Assembly: GCA_010094025.1 (NCBI GenBank) | Contig: ML991905.1 | Span: 1 to 28,700, forward strand | Direction of reading: 5' to 3' | DNA from: Viridothelium virens | Taxonomy: Eukaryota; Ascomycota; Dothideomycetes; Trypetheliales; Trypetheliaceae | DNA length: 28,700 nucleotides | In this document: positions 1 to 9,700 of the stretch, piece by piece | Numbering within the stretch: position 1 is the stretch's first letter | How the letters are laid out: every line of letters begins with the position of its first letter | The notes under the pieces: model-generated | The model's input: only the letters and a program-made list of their open reading frames with translations | Databases searched by the model: none | Told to the model about the DNA's origin: nothing | Position numbers and translations under genes: made by a program

Positions 1-350
1 ACCCACAGATCACGGGTTATCACACCGATCAGTAATGATCAATTCAAGATCAGTAAAGATCTGATCAGAAGGATAACAGCCGTGATCAAGAGGATCACAA
101 GTATATATATGCAGGAGGAAACCAGCTTAACTGACTTCCTCGCGTTTTATTATCATACCAAAACTGTACCTACAGTTAGTTACGAGCCAAATTGAACAAG
201 TCCTTATTCATTACCAAGTTGTTCAAAGCTTAGTGACCCTTCTTATATCATTGGATCCTTGACACTCCGCTCCTACGTGAAAAAACCCTGAGACCACTCT
301 ACGTACCTGCTACAAGCTGTGCTTGTACCAGGGGGTATAGGCTCATAACA
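1..350 (+). repeat. Left LTR of the Gypsy element, cut by the window start
   Basis: The segment from about 137 to 350 aligns by eye with 5084-5305, sharing the CTGTACCTACAGTTAGTT block, the TTGTTCAAAGCTTAGT block and the end CAGGGGGTATAGGCTCATAACA region. It ends in CA as LTRs do. A TATA-like run lies near 107-120, so the shared part is probably R plus U5. Positions 1-136 (U3) do not resemble the U3 of the right LTR. The true start is outside the window. The segment keeps far more G+C than the internal region that follows. Confidence 0.8.
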
Positions 351-1551
351 TTTACAGACTCTTACAACATTCTAATTATAATTAGATAATTAGATAAAAG
401 GAATGTTAAAATAATGCGTATATAAAGTATTAATAAGTAAAGGAATAGAATAAAAAGAAGTTATAATACCAGTTTTAATATTTCACAGCGTGTGGGATAA
501 GAAATTATAAATTTTATTAAAAATAGGAAGGTAATTACAGCTTACTTAATAAAAAATTCTATAAAAAATATATATATATATACCCATATTACAGACCAGG
601 CAATAATATAGCTTAAGGAAGGAGCTAATCCTAATAAGGACTGTGCCCAAAACCGCCCTATAAACTATTTATGTGTAAAATAACAAACTGGCTAAGATAT
701 ATTAGCATTATGTGTGTTAAATACTGCTAAGAGTAAGTAAACTATTATATAAAATGTTAATACAATAACCTAAATTGCTATAAATATTACTTAGATTATA
801 AAAGCATAAAACCGGAATAATAAAAGTGCTATAAAACCACCAGGAAAATAATAAAAAAGGAGGGAAAAGTTAACAACTTCTTATAAAGGGGTTATAAGTA
901 AGTTGCAATATAACATCCCCTAATAAAGCAATAATAGGGTTATTTAAAATTAAAGTTAAGATTAAAAACTAACAGGTTAAAGCAATAATTAATAGTAATG
1001 CATTAATAAATATAATAGCAGCAATAATTACTGGAAGGATTAGACTTAATACCAGGGAAAAAAAAAAGTTATACAGTTTATATAAAGTTACTAAATTATA
1101 ACTTGTAGGATAAGGATAGGTAAATACTAAAACAGAACTTATTTCCATAATTATGCAAAGGCACATTAAGGAAATCCAACTTAATATTATAAATCTGATT
1201 AGGTATAATATTATACTTAGATTATTATAATTACAAAATTATAACCCAGATATTAATTAAGAAATAAGGGAAATTACATTCTTTAGGTGCAAACATGGTA
1301 TTATATAGGACCCCAGAGGAGCAGCAAATTGCTTTAGGGATAAAATAAGAATAAGTTATAGTATGGCTTTAATATTAATAAATAAGAATAACTAAAAAAA
1401 ATAAACTAAATCCGGCATATCCAATACTTTAATAAAGGCAGAAGGTTAACTAAGGGATAACATAGAGCGTAAGAACGCTGAATTTATAATAATACCTCTT
1501 AAATATAAAAAGTATTTGCTACTCTTTAAAAAAGGGAGGGCAGAAAAAGCA

Positions 1552-2090
1552 CTGCCTCCGCACTAATTATGGGATTATAAAATAAAATTAAAGCTAAGGA
1601 AGCAGCCTACTTTTAGACCTTTATATCCCTAGTTATAAAAAGAATTGGAGATGCTTTAAGAATAGCTAGGAGAAAACCTTAAAAAAGGATTTATTTAAAA
1701 ATTAGAGTTTTTAGTAAGACACCCCATATTCTTTATTCCTAAAAAGAATAGCAAATTGTGATTATGTGTTAATTATTAGAAACTTAATGCTATTATGGTT
1801 AAAAATAGGTATTTATTACCTAATGCAGTAAAACTAAAAAACCGCCTAACCAGAGCAAAGTAGCTTATATTATTAGATTAAAGAGATGCCTATAATTTTA
1901 TCCGCATAAAGGAAGGTAAAGAATAAAAAACTATATTTAGAATAAGATATGGACTATTTAAATCCTTAGTAATGCTGTTTGGATTAATAAACGCACCTGC
2001 AACCTGTCAGGAATAGATTAATAATATATTATAATTATATCTAAATATCTTTATAATTATATATCTTAATAATATACTAATTTATTCCAA
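1552..2090 (+). pseudogene. Gypsy reverse transcriptase remnant
   Basis: A single plus frame from 1552 to about 2090 reads through stops as a Gypsy RT. LPPH opens the segment before the polymerase, followed by a KQPTF..LYP-like block, FFIPKKNSKL, a CVNY*KLNAI block (normally CVDYRKLN) and NRYLLP. Next come a block resembling KLDLRGAYNLIRI, RIRYGLF, and the MPFGLTNAPATCQ-like block. The catalytic box at 2062-2073 reads YLNN where the family has YLDD, so both metal-binding aspartates are lost. Stops replace Arg, Trp and Gln codons. The frame stays continuous over about 170 codons, so decay is by substitution rather than indels. The element cannot encode an active enzyme. Confidence 0.92.
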
Positions 2091-2449
2091 AATAAAGAAA
2101 GAATATGTAAAATATGTAAAGATGGTATTAAAATATTTAAAAAAAAAGAAATCTTAAATTATTATTAAAGAAGTATATCTTTTACTAAGAATAAGTAATA
2201 TTTTTAGGGTATATAATAAAAAAAGATTAAATTTAAATAAAACTAAAGAAGGTATAATTAGTCTTAATATGGTTAAAGCTAACAAATATTAAGGGGGTTT
2301 AAAGTTTTTTGGGATTTATAAACTTTAATTAATAATTATTCTTAAATATTCCAGGAAAGCAAAACTACTTATAAACCTTATAAAGGGTGAGCAATTATTT
2401 AAATAAGAATAGCTATAAAAAAAAGCCTTTAAAATTATTAAAAAAGAGA

Positions 2450-2872
2450 TTACAAAAGACTTAGAATTAATAATCTGCAACCCAAAGTTATTACTAAAGC
2501 TTAAAATAAATATTTTAGATTTTATAATAAGCGCTTACTTATTATAATAGGTAAATAGGAAGTGGAGATTAATAAGATATTACTTAAAAAAAAATAACTC
2601 CTACTAAGTTAAATTATAATATTTATAATAAAGAATTGCTGGCAATAATAGCAGTAATAAAATACTAAAAAGCGTATATTAAAGGAACACCCAAACTAAA
2701 TATTTATACCAACCACAAGAATCTGTTAATATTTATAATAATAAAATAGTTAAACCAAAAATAAGTTAGATGGGTAGAACTCCTTAAATAATATAAGTTT
2801 ATTATATATTACGCACTAAAAAGAGAAAATAAAAGGGCAGATACTTTAAGTTAATAAAAAGATTATTAAGGA
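2450..2872 (+). pseudogene. Gypsy RNase H remnant
   Basis: From about 2613 the plus strand reads NYNIYNKELLAIIAVIKY, then KAYIKGT, IYTNHKNLL, an LNQ..VRW.ELLK block and a YYA...ENKRADTLS end. This is the RNase H and tether order seen in Gypsy pol (family form: YDKELLAI, TDHKNL, ADALSR). The family TDH aspartate is Asn here. The 2490-2545 stretch is a poorer match to the first catalytic strand and is offset from the frame of the rest, so at least one frameshift is likely. Several in-frame stops are present. Confidence 0.85.
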
Positions 2873-3139
2873 AATAAAAAAGTGTATTAAGCAGTGTTTA
2901 AAAAAAAGGATAATAGCACTCTTAAAAGCATTTCCTAAAAGTTTGGATTAATTCTTAATATCTTAGAAGATAAGGATAAACAGTTCCCTATTATTATTTA
3001 AAAATTATAAATTCTAAATAATAAAGTTAATTATTATATTTAAAGATATTATAATAAACCGCAATATAGATATTTTAGAGTTGTATAAATACTTAAGAAT
3101 ATATCTTAGAACTGCATTTTTAATAATATAAAATAAAAA

Positions 3140-3695
3140 GTCCAAAGTTATGTGGCAAAATATAATTATTATAAAAAAAATAAGCACAGTACCTAAAAAA
3201 GAAAAGGCATTATTTAACTAATTTAAGCACTAATAAGGCCTTGGGAGTAGATTATAATAAACTTTATTATAAACCTACTTATATTAAAGCACCCAGTAAC
3301 CAGAAAGGTCTACATAGCAATTTATGTAATAATATGCAGACTAATAAAGTATATAATACTAGTTTTATTTAATAAAAAATATGGGACAGAAAAAATAGCA
3401 TAAATACTCTTTAAAAGAGTAATATTATACTTTAGATTACCTATTTTAATAATATTAGACTAAGATAAAAGGTTTATAGCTAAATTCTTCCAAATATTAA
3501 TGGTAAACTTAGGGACTAAAATTAAGTTATTAACAGCGTATTATAAGAAGACTGATAAATAAACTAAATAGATAAACCAGTTACTAGAATAATTTTTAAG
3601 ATACTATATTAACAATCTATAAGATAATTGGGTGTTGTTATTGCCTATAGTATAGTTATGTATTAACACCAGAGAATTTAGCATAATTAAGTTCG
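3140..3695 (+). pseudogene. Gypsy integrase remnant
   Basis: A continuous plus frame from 3140 reads as a Gypsy integrase core with stops. The end of the H2C2 zinc finger has Tyr where the two Cys are expected (YNYYKKNK). It is followed by RPWE, an INFI block (family MDFI, catalytic Asp now Asn), a CRLIKY block, LD*DKRF (family SDRD), KLLTAYYKKTDK (family STAYHPQTDGQ) and an INQLLEQ-like block. The DDE triad is therefore damaged. The position after RNase H matches Ty3/Gypsy rather than Copia order. Confidence 0.88.
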
Positions 3696-3889
3696 CACTT
3701 ATTTAAGGGCTAACAGGATATATACTATTATTAATTTAATTAATACCTATTAGGATAATATTAGCACTGGGAAAAGATTATACAAAAATAATAAAATTAG
3801 TATATAATAAAATAGCTAAGAATATTAATAAAAGAAATAAAAAGCTAATTTAAAGCAACAAAAAAATAAACAAACCTTAAGTAAAAAAG

Positions 3890-4215
3890 GGGGATAAAGT
3901 ATACTTACTTACAAAAAATTTGAAAATAAAAAGACCTTATAAAAAGCTTAGTGCAATAAAGGTTAGTCTATTTATTATTAAAAAAAAAAAAATAAAGTTA
4001 ATTATAAGTTAAACCTTCTATAAGATGCTTAAATCTACCTAGTGTTTTATTTATCCTTACTAAAGTTAGTGGATAAAAGCATATTATATGTAGAGATATT
4101 TTGCTATAAATTAAAAGAAGAACATAAGTTTAAAGTAGAAAAAATTTTATAAAAAAAAAATAAAAAGTATTTAATAAAATAAAAAGGATATCCTAACTTA
4201 AAAAATACTTAAGAA
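3890..4215 (+). pseudogene. Chromodomain and linker of the integrase C terminus, decayed
   Basis: Around 3893-4070 the plus strand reads GDKVYLLTKNLKIKRP with a following block that resembles the Gypsy integrase C-terminal SH3-like region. At about 4114-4212 it reads KFKVEKIL, then KKNKKYLIK, a stop in place of Trp, and KGYPNLKNT, which is the chromodomain core (family form: YEVEKIL, YLIKWKGYP...NTWE). A chromodomain marks the element as a chromovirus, a clade whose integrase tether targets heterochromatin. Stops at Trp positions fit G-to-A decay. Confidence 0.85.
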
Positions 4216-4815
4216 ATATAAGGAATATTATTTAAGTATAAAAAAAAGATATAATAATACCTAAACTTTAAGAAAGGGGGAGAACCTACCTATAATAATT
4301 ATATTTTTAATACCAGCAAAAGTTTCCCATAATAAAGGAGAAAGACTAATAATAGCAGCAGCAGCAGGACAGTTATTCTTATTAACTGCACCTTTATCCA
4401 GCTTATTAAGAGTATGTTTAATTTTCTATTTTGCGTATTCCTTAGTTTAATAAAGAATTTTTTTATAATGCATAAAGTAAGCAAATACTTTGGTAAGCTC
4501 TTCCTTATTTTTTAACACTCTTTTAGTATATTCCTTTTAAGTGCAATTAAAAGAAGACTATAATAAGTTTATATATAGCTTCCTTATTTTTATATATTTA
4601 GAATACTTAGCATAAAACTCTATAATAATGTAGACATAACCACAGAGGAGGCAAAGGTTATAAGGCGATAGAATAAGGAGGCCAAAGTTTTTGATCTTTA
4701 AGGACAAATAGTGGTGATAAAGTTTAAAGGAAGATATCTTGCTAAATAGATAAAAGTGGGGTCACTCCTACTTATATTCTACGTGAGGATATGTAACTAA
4801 GGAGGAGGGGACTAA

Positions 4816-5305
4816 TATTATAAACGCTCCTAACCAAGGGCGCATTAAAGGTAGCTATTACTCATAGTGCACTAATTGCGTAACACTAAGCGCGTCTCGC
4901 AACAGGAATAAGCAAGAATGTAGCATGGACACCTCAACCATCTCACAGCGAGATAAGCGAGATCTCACCTCACAGAAAGCAAGACAACATTTCGCCCTCC
5001 TTGCTGCAACACCAGCAAAAAGGAAGGCTGTAATAAAAAAGGAATAAATATTTAAGGAACTAGGTTCTAGGCACACTCTTATTCTTCTCCTTGCGTTTTA
5101 TTACTATTATTATACCCAGCTGTACCTACAGTTAGTTGCGAGCTAAATTAAACAAGACCTTATTCATCATTAAGTTGTTCAAAGCTTAGTAACCCTTTTT
5201 ACATTACTGGATCCTTGACACTCCGCTCCTACGTAAAAACTCCTGAGACCCTTCTACGTACCTGCTACAAGCCGTGCTTGTACCAGGGGGTATAGGCTCA
5301 TAACA
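4816..5305 (+). repeat. Right LTR of the Gypsy element
   Basis: The left boundary is set by the polypurine tract ending near 4815 and by comparison with the inverted copy, whose outer end begins TGTTACGAACGCTCC. Here the same end reads TATTATAAACGCTCC, which is the C-to-T/G-to-A version. The right boundary is the shared CATAACA end at 5305. Length is about 490 bp. R-U5 (about 5084-5305) matches the left LTR. U3 matches the inverted copy at 5306-5599 instead. A TATA-like AATATTTAAGG lies near 5046-5056. Confidence 0.82.
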
Positions 5306-5599
5306 GTATTATAATAAAACACAAAAAAAAACAAAGGGAATTACGCCTAGGACTAGGTCCTTAAATATCCACAGGTCCTCTACTATAATCCTCCTTCTTA
5401 CTAGGCTTGTAATAAGGGGAGTAAGGTGTTATCTCACTCTCTGTGAGGTGAGATCTTGCTTATCTTGCTGTGAGATAATCAAGATGGTCGCACCGTACTC
5501 TTAGTACTTCTGTTGTGAGACACGCCTAGTGTTACGCGACTGGTGCACTACAAGTAGTGCCTACCTCCGACGCGTTCCTGGTCAGGAGCGTTCGTAACA
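5306..5599 (-). repeat. Truncated LTR in inverted orientation (U3 plus start of R)
   Basis: The reverse complement aligns with 4816 to about 5112 of the right LTR. Shared blocks include AACGCTCCTGACCAGG, the GTGCACCAGTCGCGTAACACTA block, GGTGAGATC in the CTCACCTCACAG block, ATATTTAAGGACCTAG and GTTTTATTATAATAC. The copy stops exactly where the right LTR ends, so roughly 190 bp of R-U5 are missing. It is less decayed than its partner (it keeps CG where the other has TA). The simplest reading is that the plus-strand element inserted into this older minus-strand LTR and the missing part lies left of the window. Confidence 0.82.
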
Positions 5600-6245
5600 A
5601 GTTCCAGTTTTTAAAGGTTGTTAGATATTTAAAAAAAACTGGATAAAATACTGCCAGGGAAATATACACAGAAACTCTATAATAAACTTAATTAGAAAGA
5701 TATAATAATACTTACCCAGCTAAAGGGAGGTTACTGTAGGCTGAATAGCTATTTATATAAAATTAGCTAAGTTAATAATAAACTCTGTAATTATAGTTAA
5801 AAAAAGACAGTAGAATACTTTTTACTAAAATACCCAAAATAAACCTAATAAAAACAGTAATATTAAACTTAAAACCAACTTAAAAACCTTATAATTATAA
5901 AAGTTTATAGAGTATATTTATTATATAAATTAAATAGACTAATAAAAATTTAGTAACTAAATTTATAGATTATGTAAAATACTATTTTATTTATAAAAAA
6001 TACTAAAAAATTAAATATAAGAATAAGTATATAAAAAGGATATAAAATAAATAGGATCTAGAAAACTATTAAGACACTGTACTAATAATAAAAACAATAT
6101 TACTCTAAAATAAACCCTAATATAACAATAATAATCCTAGAATGTATCTTATACTTTAAAGCTAATATTAGCAGCCAGACATAGATTAGATACTAGATAG
6201 CTAGATCCCCTTATAGGCCAGTGTGACCTAAAAGGGAGTAGGAAT
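5600..6245 (+). pseudogene. 3' end of a Tad-like LINE, decayed
   Basis: From 5642 the plus strand reads ILPGKYTQKLYNKLN, a stop, KDIIILTQLKGGYCRLNSYLY, then CNYS and KKTVEYFLLKYPK. This is the conserved C-terminal block of fungal Tad-type non-LTR retrotransposon ORF2 (family form: LPGKHTR.LYD.L, CRLN.YL, C.CG, ETVEHFL..CP). A further block at about 5958-6014 resembles the ORF2 end (AVRATI.F...TGRL). The 3' UTR-like sequence at 6200-6240 contains CCCCTTATAGGCCAGTGTG. The upstream part of ORF2 is missing; the LTR sequence abuts it at 5599. In-frame stops and A/T enrichment indicate RIP-like decay. Confidence 0.8.
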
Positions 6246-6276
6246 TAAAGAAAGAAAGAAAGAAAGAAAGAAAGAG
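6245..6276. repeat. (GAAA)n microsatellite, probable LINE tail
   Basis: Seven or so GAAA units follow the LINE 3' UTR directly. Non-LTR elements often end in A-rich simple repeats, so this is most likely the retroposed 3' tail. It also marks the right edge of the strongly AT-rich block. Confidence 0.75.
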
Positions 6277-6783
6277 GTACATATTCATGTAGCAGTGTTG
6301 CGCTTATTTGCCTCTTTCAGGCGCTACAAGACCGTTATTAGTTTGACAATATTACAATAAGATTTTTGAGCTTAAGAATCGCTTATTTAACTTATTATAG
6401 ACTATAAGAGATTTGGCGTGAGTTGTAGTCCTTGGAACAGAGTTCTGCAGTATAACAAGATTCTGGACTTATCAAGCAGCAAGACGCCAATGCAACTGTA
6501 ATTTTAAGGTATAAAGTGTTATAAAGGTTTAAAAATGGCCACTGTGTACAGTCTATACAGCAATATAAAAATACAGTGTTATGTGCAAGCTCGAGAGCGT
6601 CGCAAAGTCGAAGTACCTGCGATTTGTCCCGTGTTAGGGGGTGTCCCGCGACGCAGGGACGGATGTTAATCCAAATTAGGAATCGGGCCTCGGCGATGAG
6701 TCTGGCCAAACAGCTGAGAACCCACCAAAATTGAACCCGAGAGATCTACATATGGTCTCTGGTTCGACACCGATCCCATCAGG
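6277..6783. other. Transition from AT-rich repeat block to the HET gene, no gene seen
   Basis: Base composition rises from AT-rich to balanced across this stretch. No convincing coding region is seen. A small inverted repeat, GTCCC-8 nt-GGGAC, lies near 6644-6661 just upstream of the HET gene and may belong to its promoter or to an unrecognised repeat. No TATA box could be assigned with confidence. Confidence 0.5.
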
Positions 6784-9700
6784 ATGATCCCTTCGGAGGA
6801 TCAGACAGCAGATGCGGCATCCGCTCAGAGGGCACCAAGGGAAACGGATACCGAACCCGATGATTTCGACTGGGGTCTTGATCGCGGGGAAGAGAAGAGA
6901 AAAGAAGAGAAAGATCATGCTTTACAGAGGATCATCCAGCCATGTCGATCTTCTTTGCTGATTCTTTTCCTGGAGAAGGGCCTGCCAATGGAACACAGGG
7001 GGATTCTCTACTTCTTCATGATTCAATTTCACGAAGACTTGGATCCGCCACTTGGCGTCTACTCCACATTGCCTGCCATTCTCATGTGGTATTTTCCGAG
7101 AATTTCTCCCCTGATTGTGTACTCCGTAACTCGAATGATTGACATGTACAGACGGAGTGAGTACAGAGATGTCAAGGAGACGCTAATTCCTCAGGCCCTT
7201 TATTCGGTTTTCTTTCTCCTCTTTGCAAATTTGGTTGACTTCCGAGGAGCGATAGCCCCGTTGGAGTCCGCTTTTGGGCCGGCAAAAAATTGGCCAGGTG
7301 CGCTCCTTCCGATAGTCCCTGGCATATTTCTACGACAGGTCAACGAGCGTCCAAATTCCATCAACGGATTTGTCCCGGAAAGTAAGCATGGCATCATGAT
7401 GGCTGTTTTCGTCCGAGCTTGCACTTGTGTCCTTCCGAAATTCATACAATGGTCGATATGGTCCGCATACACGGCTCCAAGTGTGGAGTATCCTGCCATG
7501 TTCATCGAGTGGATTGCTTGTACCTTTTCCTGGATTTATTCAGAAACATCGCCGTTGGGGGCTTACGCGATATGGCTCGCAGTGAATCAATATCGACATA
7601 CATACACCTGGTTTCGAATCTCTGGCGGTGGTCCCTCAATCATCTTACAGCGTGAACGTCGTGGAACATTATGGTATATAGCAACCATGGTTTTTATGCA
7701 GCTCGTGGAGAACGAGGTTGGTCTGACGATTGTCGAAAGCGGATACTTGACCCTTCATCCCCAAGTGTGGATTCCGCTCGCCTTGATTTTCGTCACCGGG
7801 CTTTATCTTCTCAAGTTTGGACTGCTACTACGTGTCTACAAGTACAAGCACGAGCCATTACAAAAAGGAGAAAGTATCCGGTTACTACGGCTTCGTGCTC
7901 AGCCCTGTTTGCCAAACTCTCCAGTCCAATGTGACATGATTCACACCACTCTTCGCCGTCCTCCACAATACAACGCAGTCTCTCATTGCTGGGATCCAGT
8001 TGGTGCGCCTCAAGAGATGGTCTTGATCGACGGTGGTTTGTTTTCGGTTTCCCGTGCAATACATTCGCTTCTTTTGGCGAAGAGATCCAATTTGCATCAT
8101 CGATACTTTTGGATTGACTCGATCTGTATTAATCAAGACGACAAGGTCGAGAAAAGTAAACAGGTAGGAATGATGCGAAACATATTTGAAGAGGCGGAAA
8201 TGACGCTGGGGTGGCTCGGAGACGACCCGGGCGCGAAGAAAGCTTTCAGTCTGATCGGACGGATTAATGGAACGACGTCGGCAGACTCCTTCTCTAGTCT
8301 CCGCTCAGAACCAGATTCCGGCTGGAGCGAATTCGAGAAACTTCTTTTAAACAAATGGTTTGAACGGGTTTGGATTATCCAGGAAATTGCTGTGGCGAAG
8401 GCATCGATCCTTCGATATGGAGACCAGGAAATGGATTGGAATCATTTTGCCGAAGCATTGACTCGTATCATGCTATTCGGCTCCCAGATCAGGAGTGATC
8501 AGAATACTCTCCTTGATCGACCAGGAGTTCTCAGTGCCCTTATCATGGAAGAGGTCAAGTCCCATATTGCAAATGTCGACCTTGTTAAGCTAAAAGACAC
8601 ATTAAAGCTTGCCCTCAGGTTCAAAGCGACCCTTCCCATTGACAAGGTTTATGCTCTCCTTGGACTGATCGACGAGCGCCATACACCATTGTTTCACCCC
8701 AGATTTAGTGCCTCTGATGGTATCGGCAGTGACAAACTTTTTGATTCCCGCATGGTATGGAGAGACGTTTCAGATACACTGGAGCGGATGAACAATATAT
8801 TCGGAACTGCTAGGGGAACATCAAACTCTAGACGAGGCCGAGCTATCTTGTCTTCCGGTACAGAGAATGCCCTACAACATACCGTATATTTGGTCCGAGA
8901 TCTTCAAAGGCTTAATGAGAGGATCAAACGAATGCGTGAAGGAGTTCCAGTATTTGAGGAAGATCCAGTCAAACCAGATTACTCGGGGAAGATCACTGCG
9001 CAGCTGGTTTACACGTATGTAGCTCGAGATTTAGTGAAAAATAATGACACTCTTTCTTTCATTCGTTATGCCGGAATCGGATTTTCTTGGAACCAGGAAC
9101 TGGCTGGGTTGCCGTCCTGGGTCCCGGATTGGTCGACAGATGTGCAAGTCTACCTCTTCCCTTGGCGCAAAATTGATGGATCAGAGCCACTAGACGGCAT
9201 GGAGGCCGATCTAAAACCCTCTCAAGAACAAAATTCTGTCTTCAAAGACGGTGGTTCAAAGTACTTGTTTGTCAAGGGTTCAATACTTGGGACTGTTGAA
9301 CATTCGGCCGTCCTTATGCGGGATTATGATACTGCTCACTTTGCATCGCGAGAAGACATAGAAAATGACTTTGTCCGGCTCTCATCAAGTTTTCGGGCTG
9401 CGCTGGAACTCGCGGAAGAGCATCTCAAGCCCCACTACAAGACAGAAGATGCCTTGGAGGAAGCTTTCTATCGTGCTTTATCCGCCGGTTCGGCCATTGA
9501 TAGCAACTTAAATGCATCCTTGATGTGTCCTTGGATCCCTGCCCAATCTGCAAAATCCCCCATCTCCGCGGCACTTTGGCCCCAAAAGTTCAAAGATTAC
9601 TGGGCAAATCCCTTGCACTCGGAGGATTCAGAAGCAGCTCTACGGCATCAAAATGATATATTGCAAGAGTATCTCTTTATCCGGCGCATGAAATCCTCCG

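Larger units (their letters stand above)
351..4815 (+). mobile_element. Internal region of a degenerate Ty3/Gypsy chromovirus
   Basis: Between two related LTRs, the plus strand retains ordered remnants of a pol polyprotein: reverse transcriptase, RNase H, integrase and chromodomain, all interrupted by many stop codons. The order RT-RH-INT with a C-terminal chromodomain is that of fungal chromoviruses. The region is extremely AT-rich, with TAG/TAA in place of expected Trp, Gln and Arg codons and Asp-to-Asn changes at catalytic sites, as C-to-T and G-to-A decay on both strands would produce (RIP or a similar process). The stretch 351 to about 1540 should hold gag and protease, but I cannot read a convincing gag. 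The sequence at 4797-4812 (GGAGGAGGGG) is a good polypurine tract just before the right LTR. Confidence 0.9.

Noticed and set aside
969-1166. Minus-strand hydrophobic open frame in the AT-rich block
   Set aside because: It is an AT-driven shadow inside the decayed Gypsy element; composition alone explains its Leu/Ile content.
4299-4484. Minus-strand leucine-rich open frame
   Set aside because: Lies in the decayed 3' part of the Gypsy element; arises from AAT/TAA-rich sequence, no family features.
4858-5076. Minus-strand 72-codon frame in the right LTR
   Set aside because: Falls entirely inside U3 of the LTR; not conserved in the inverted copy.
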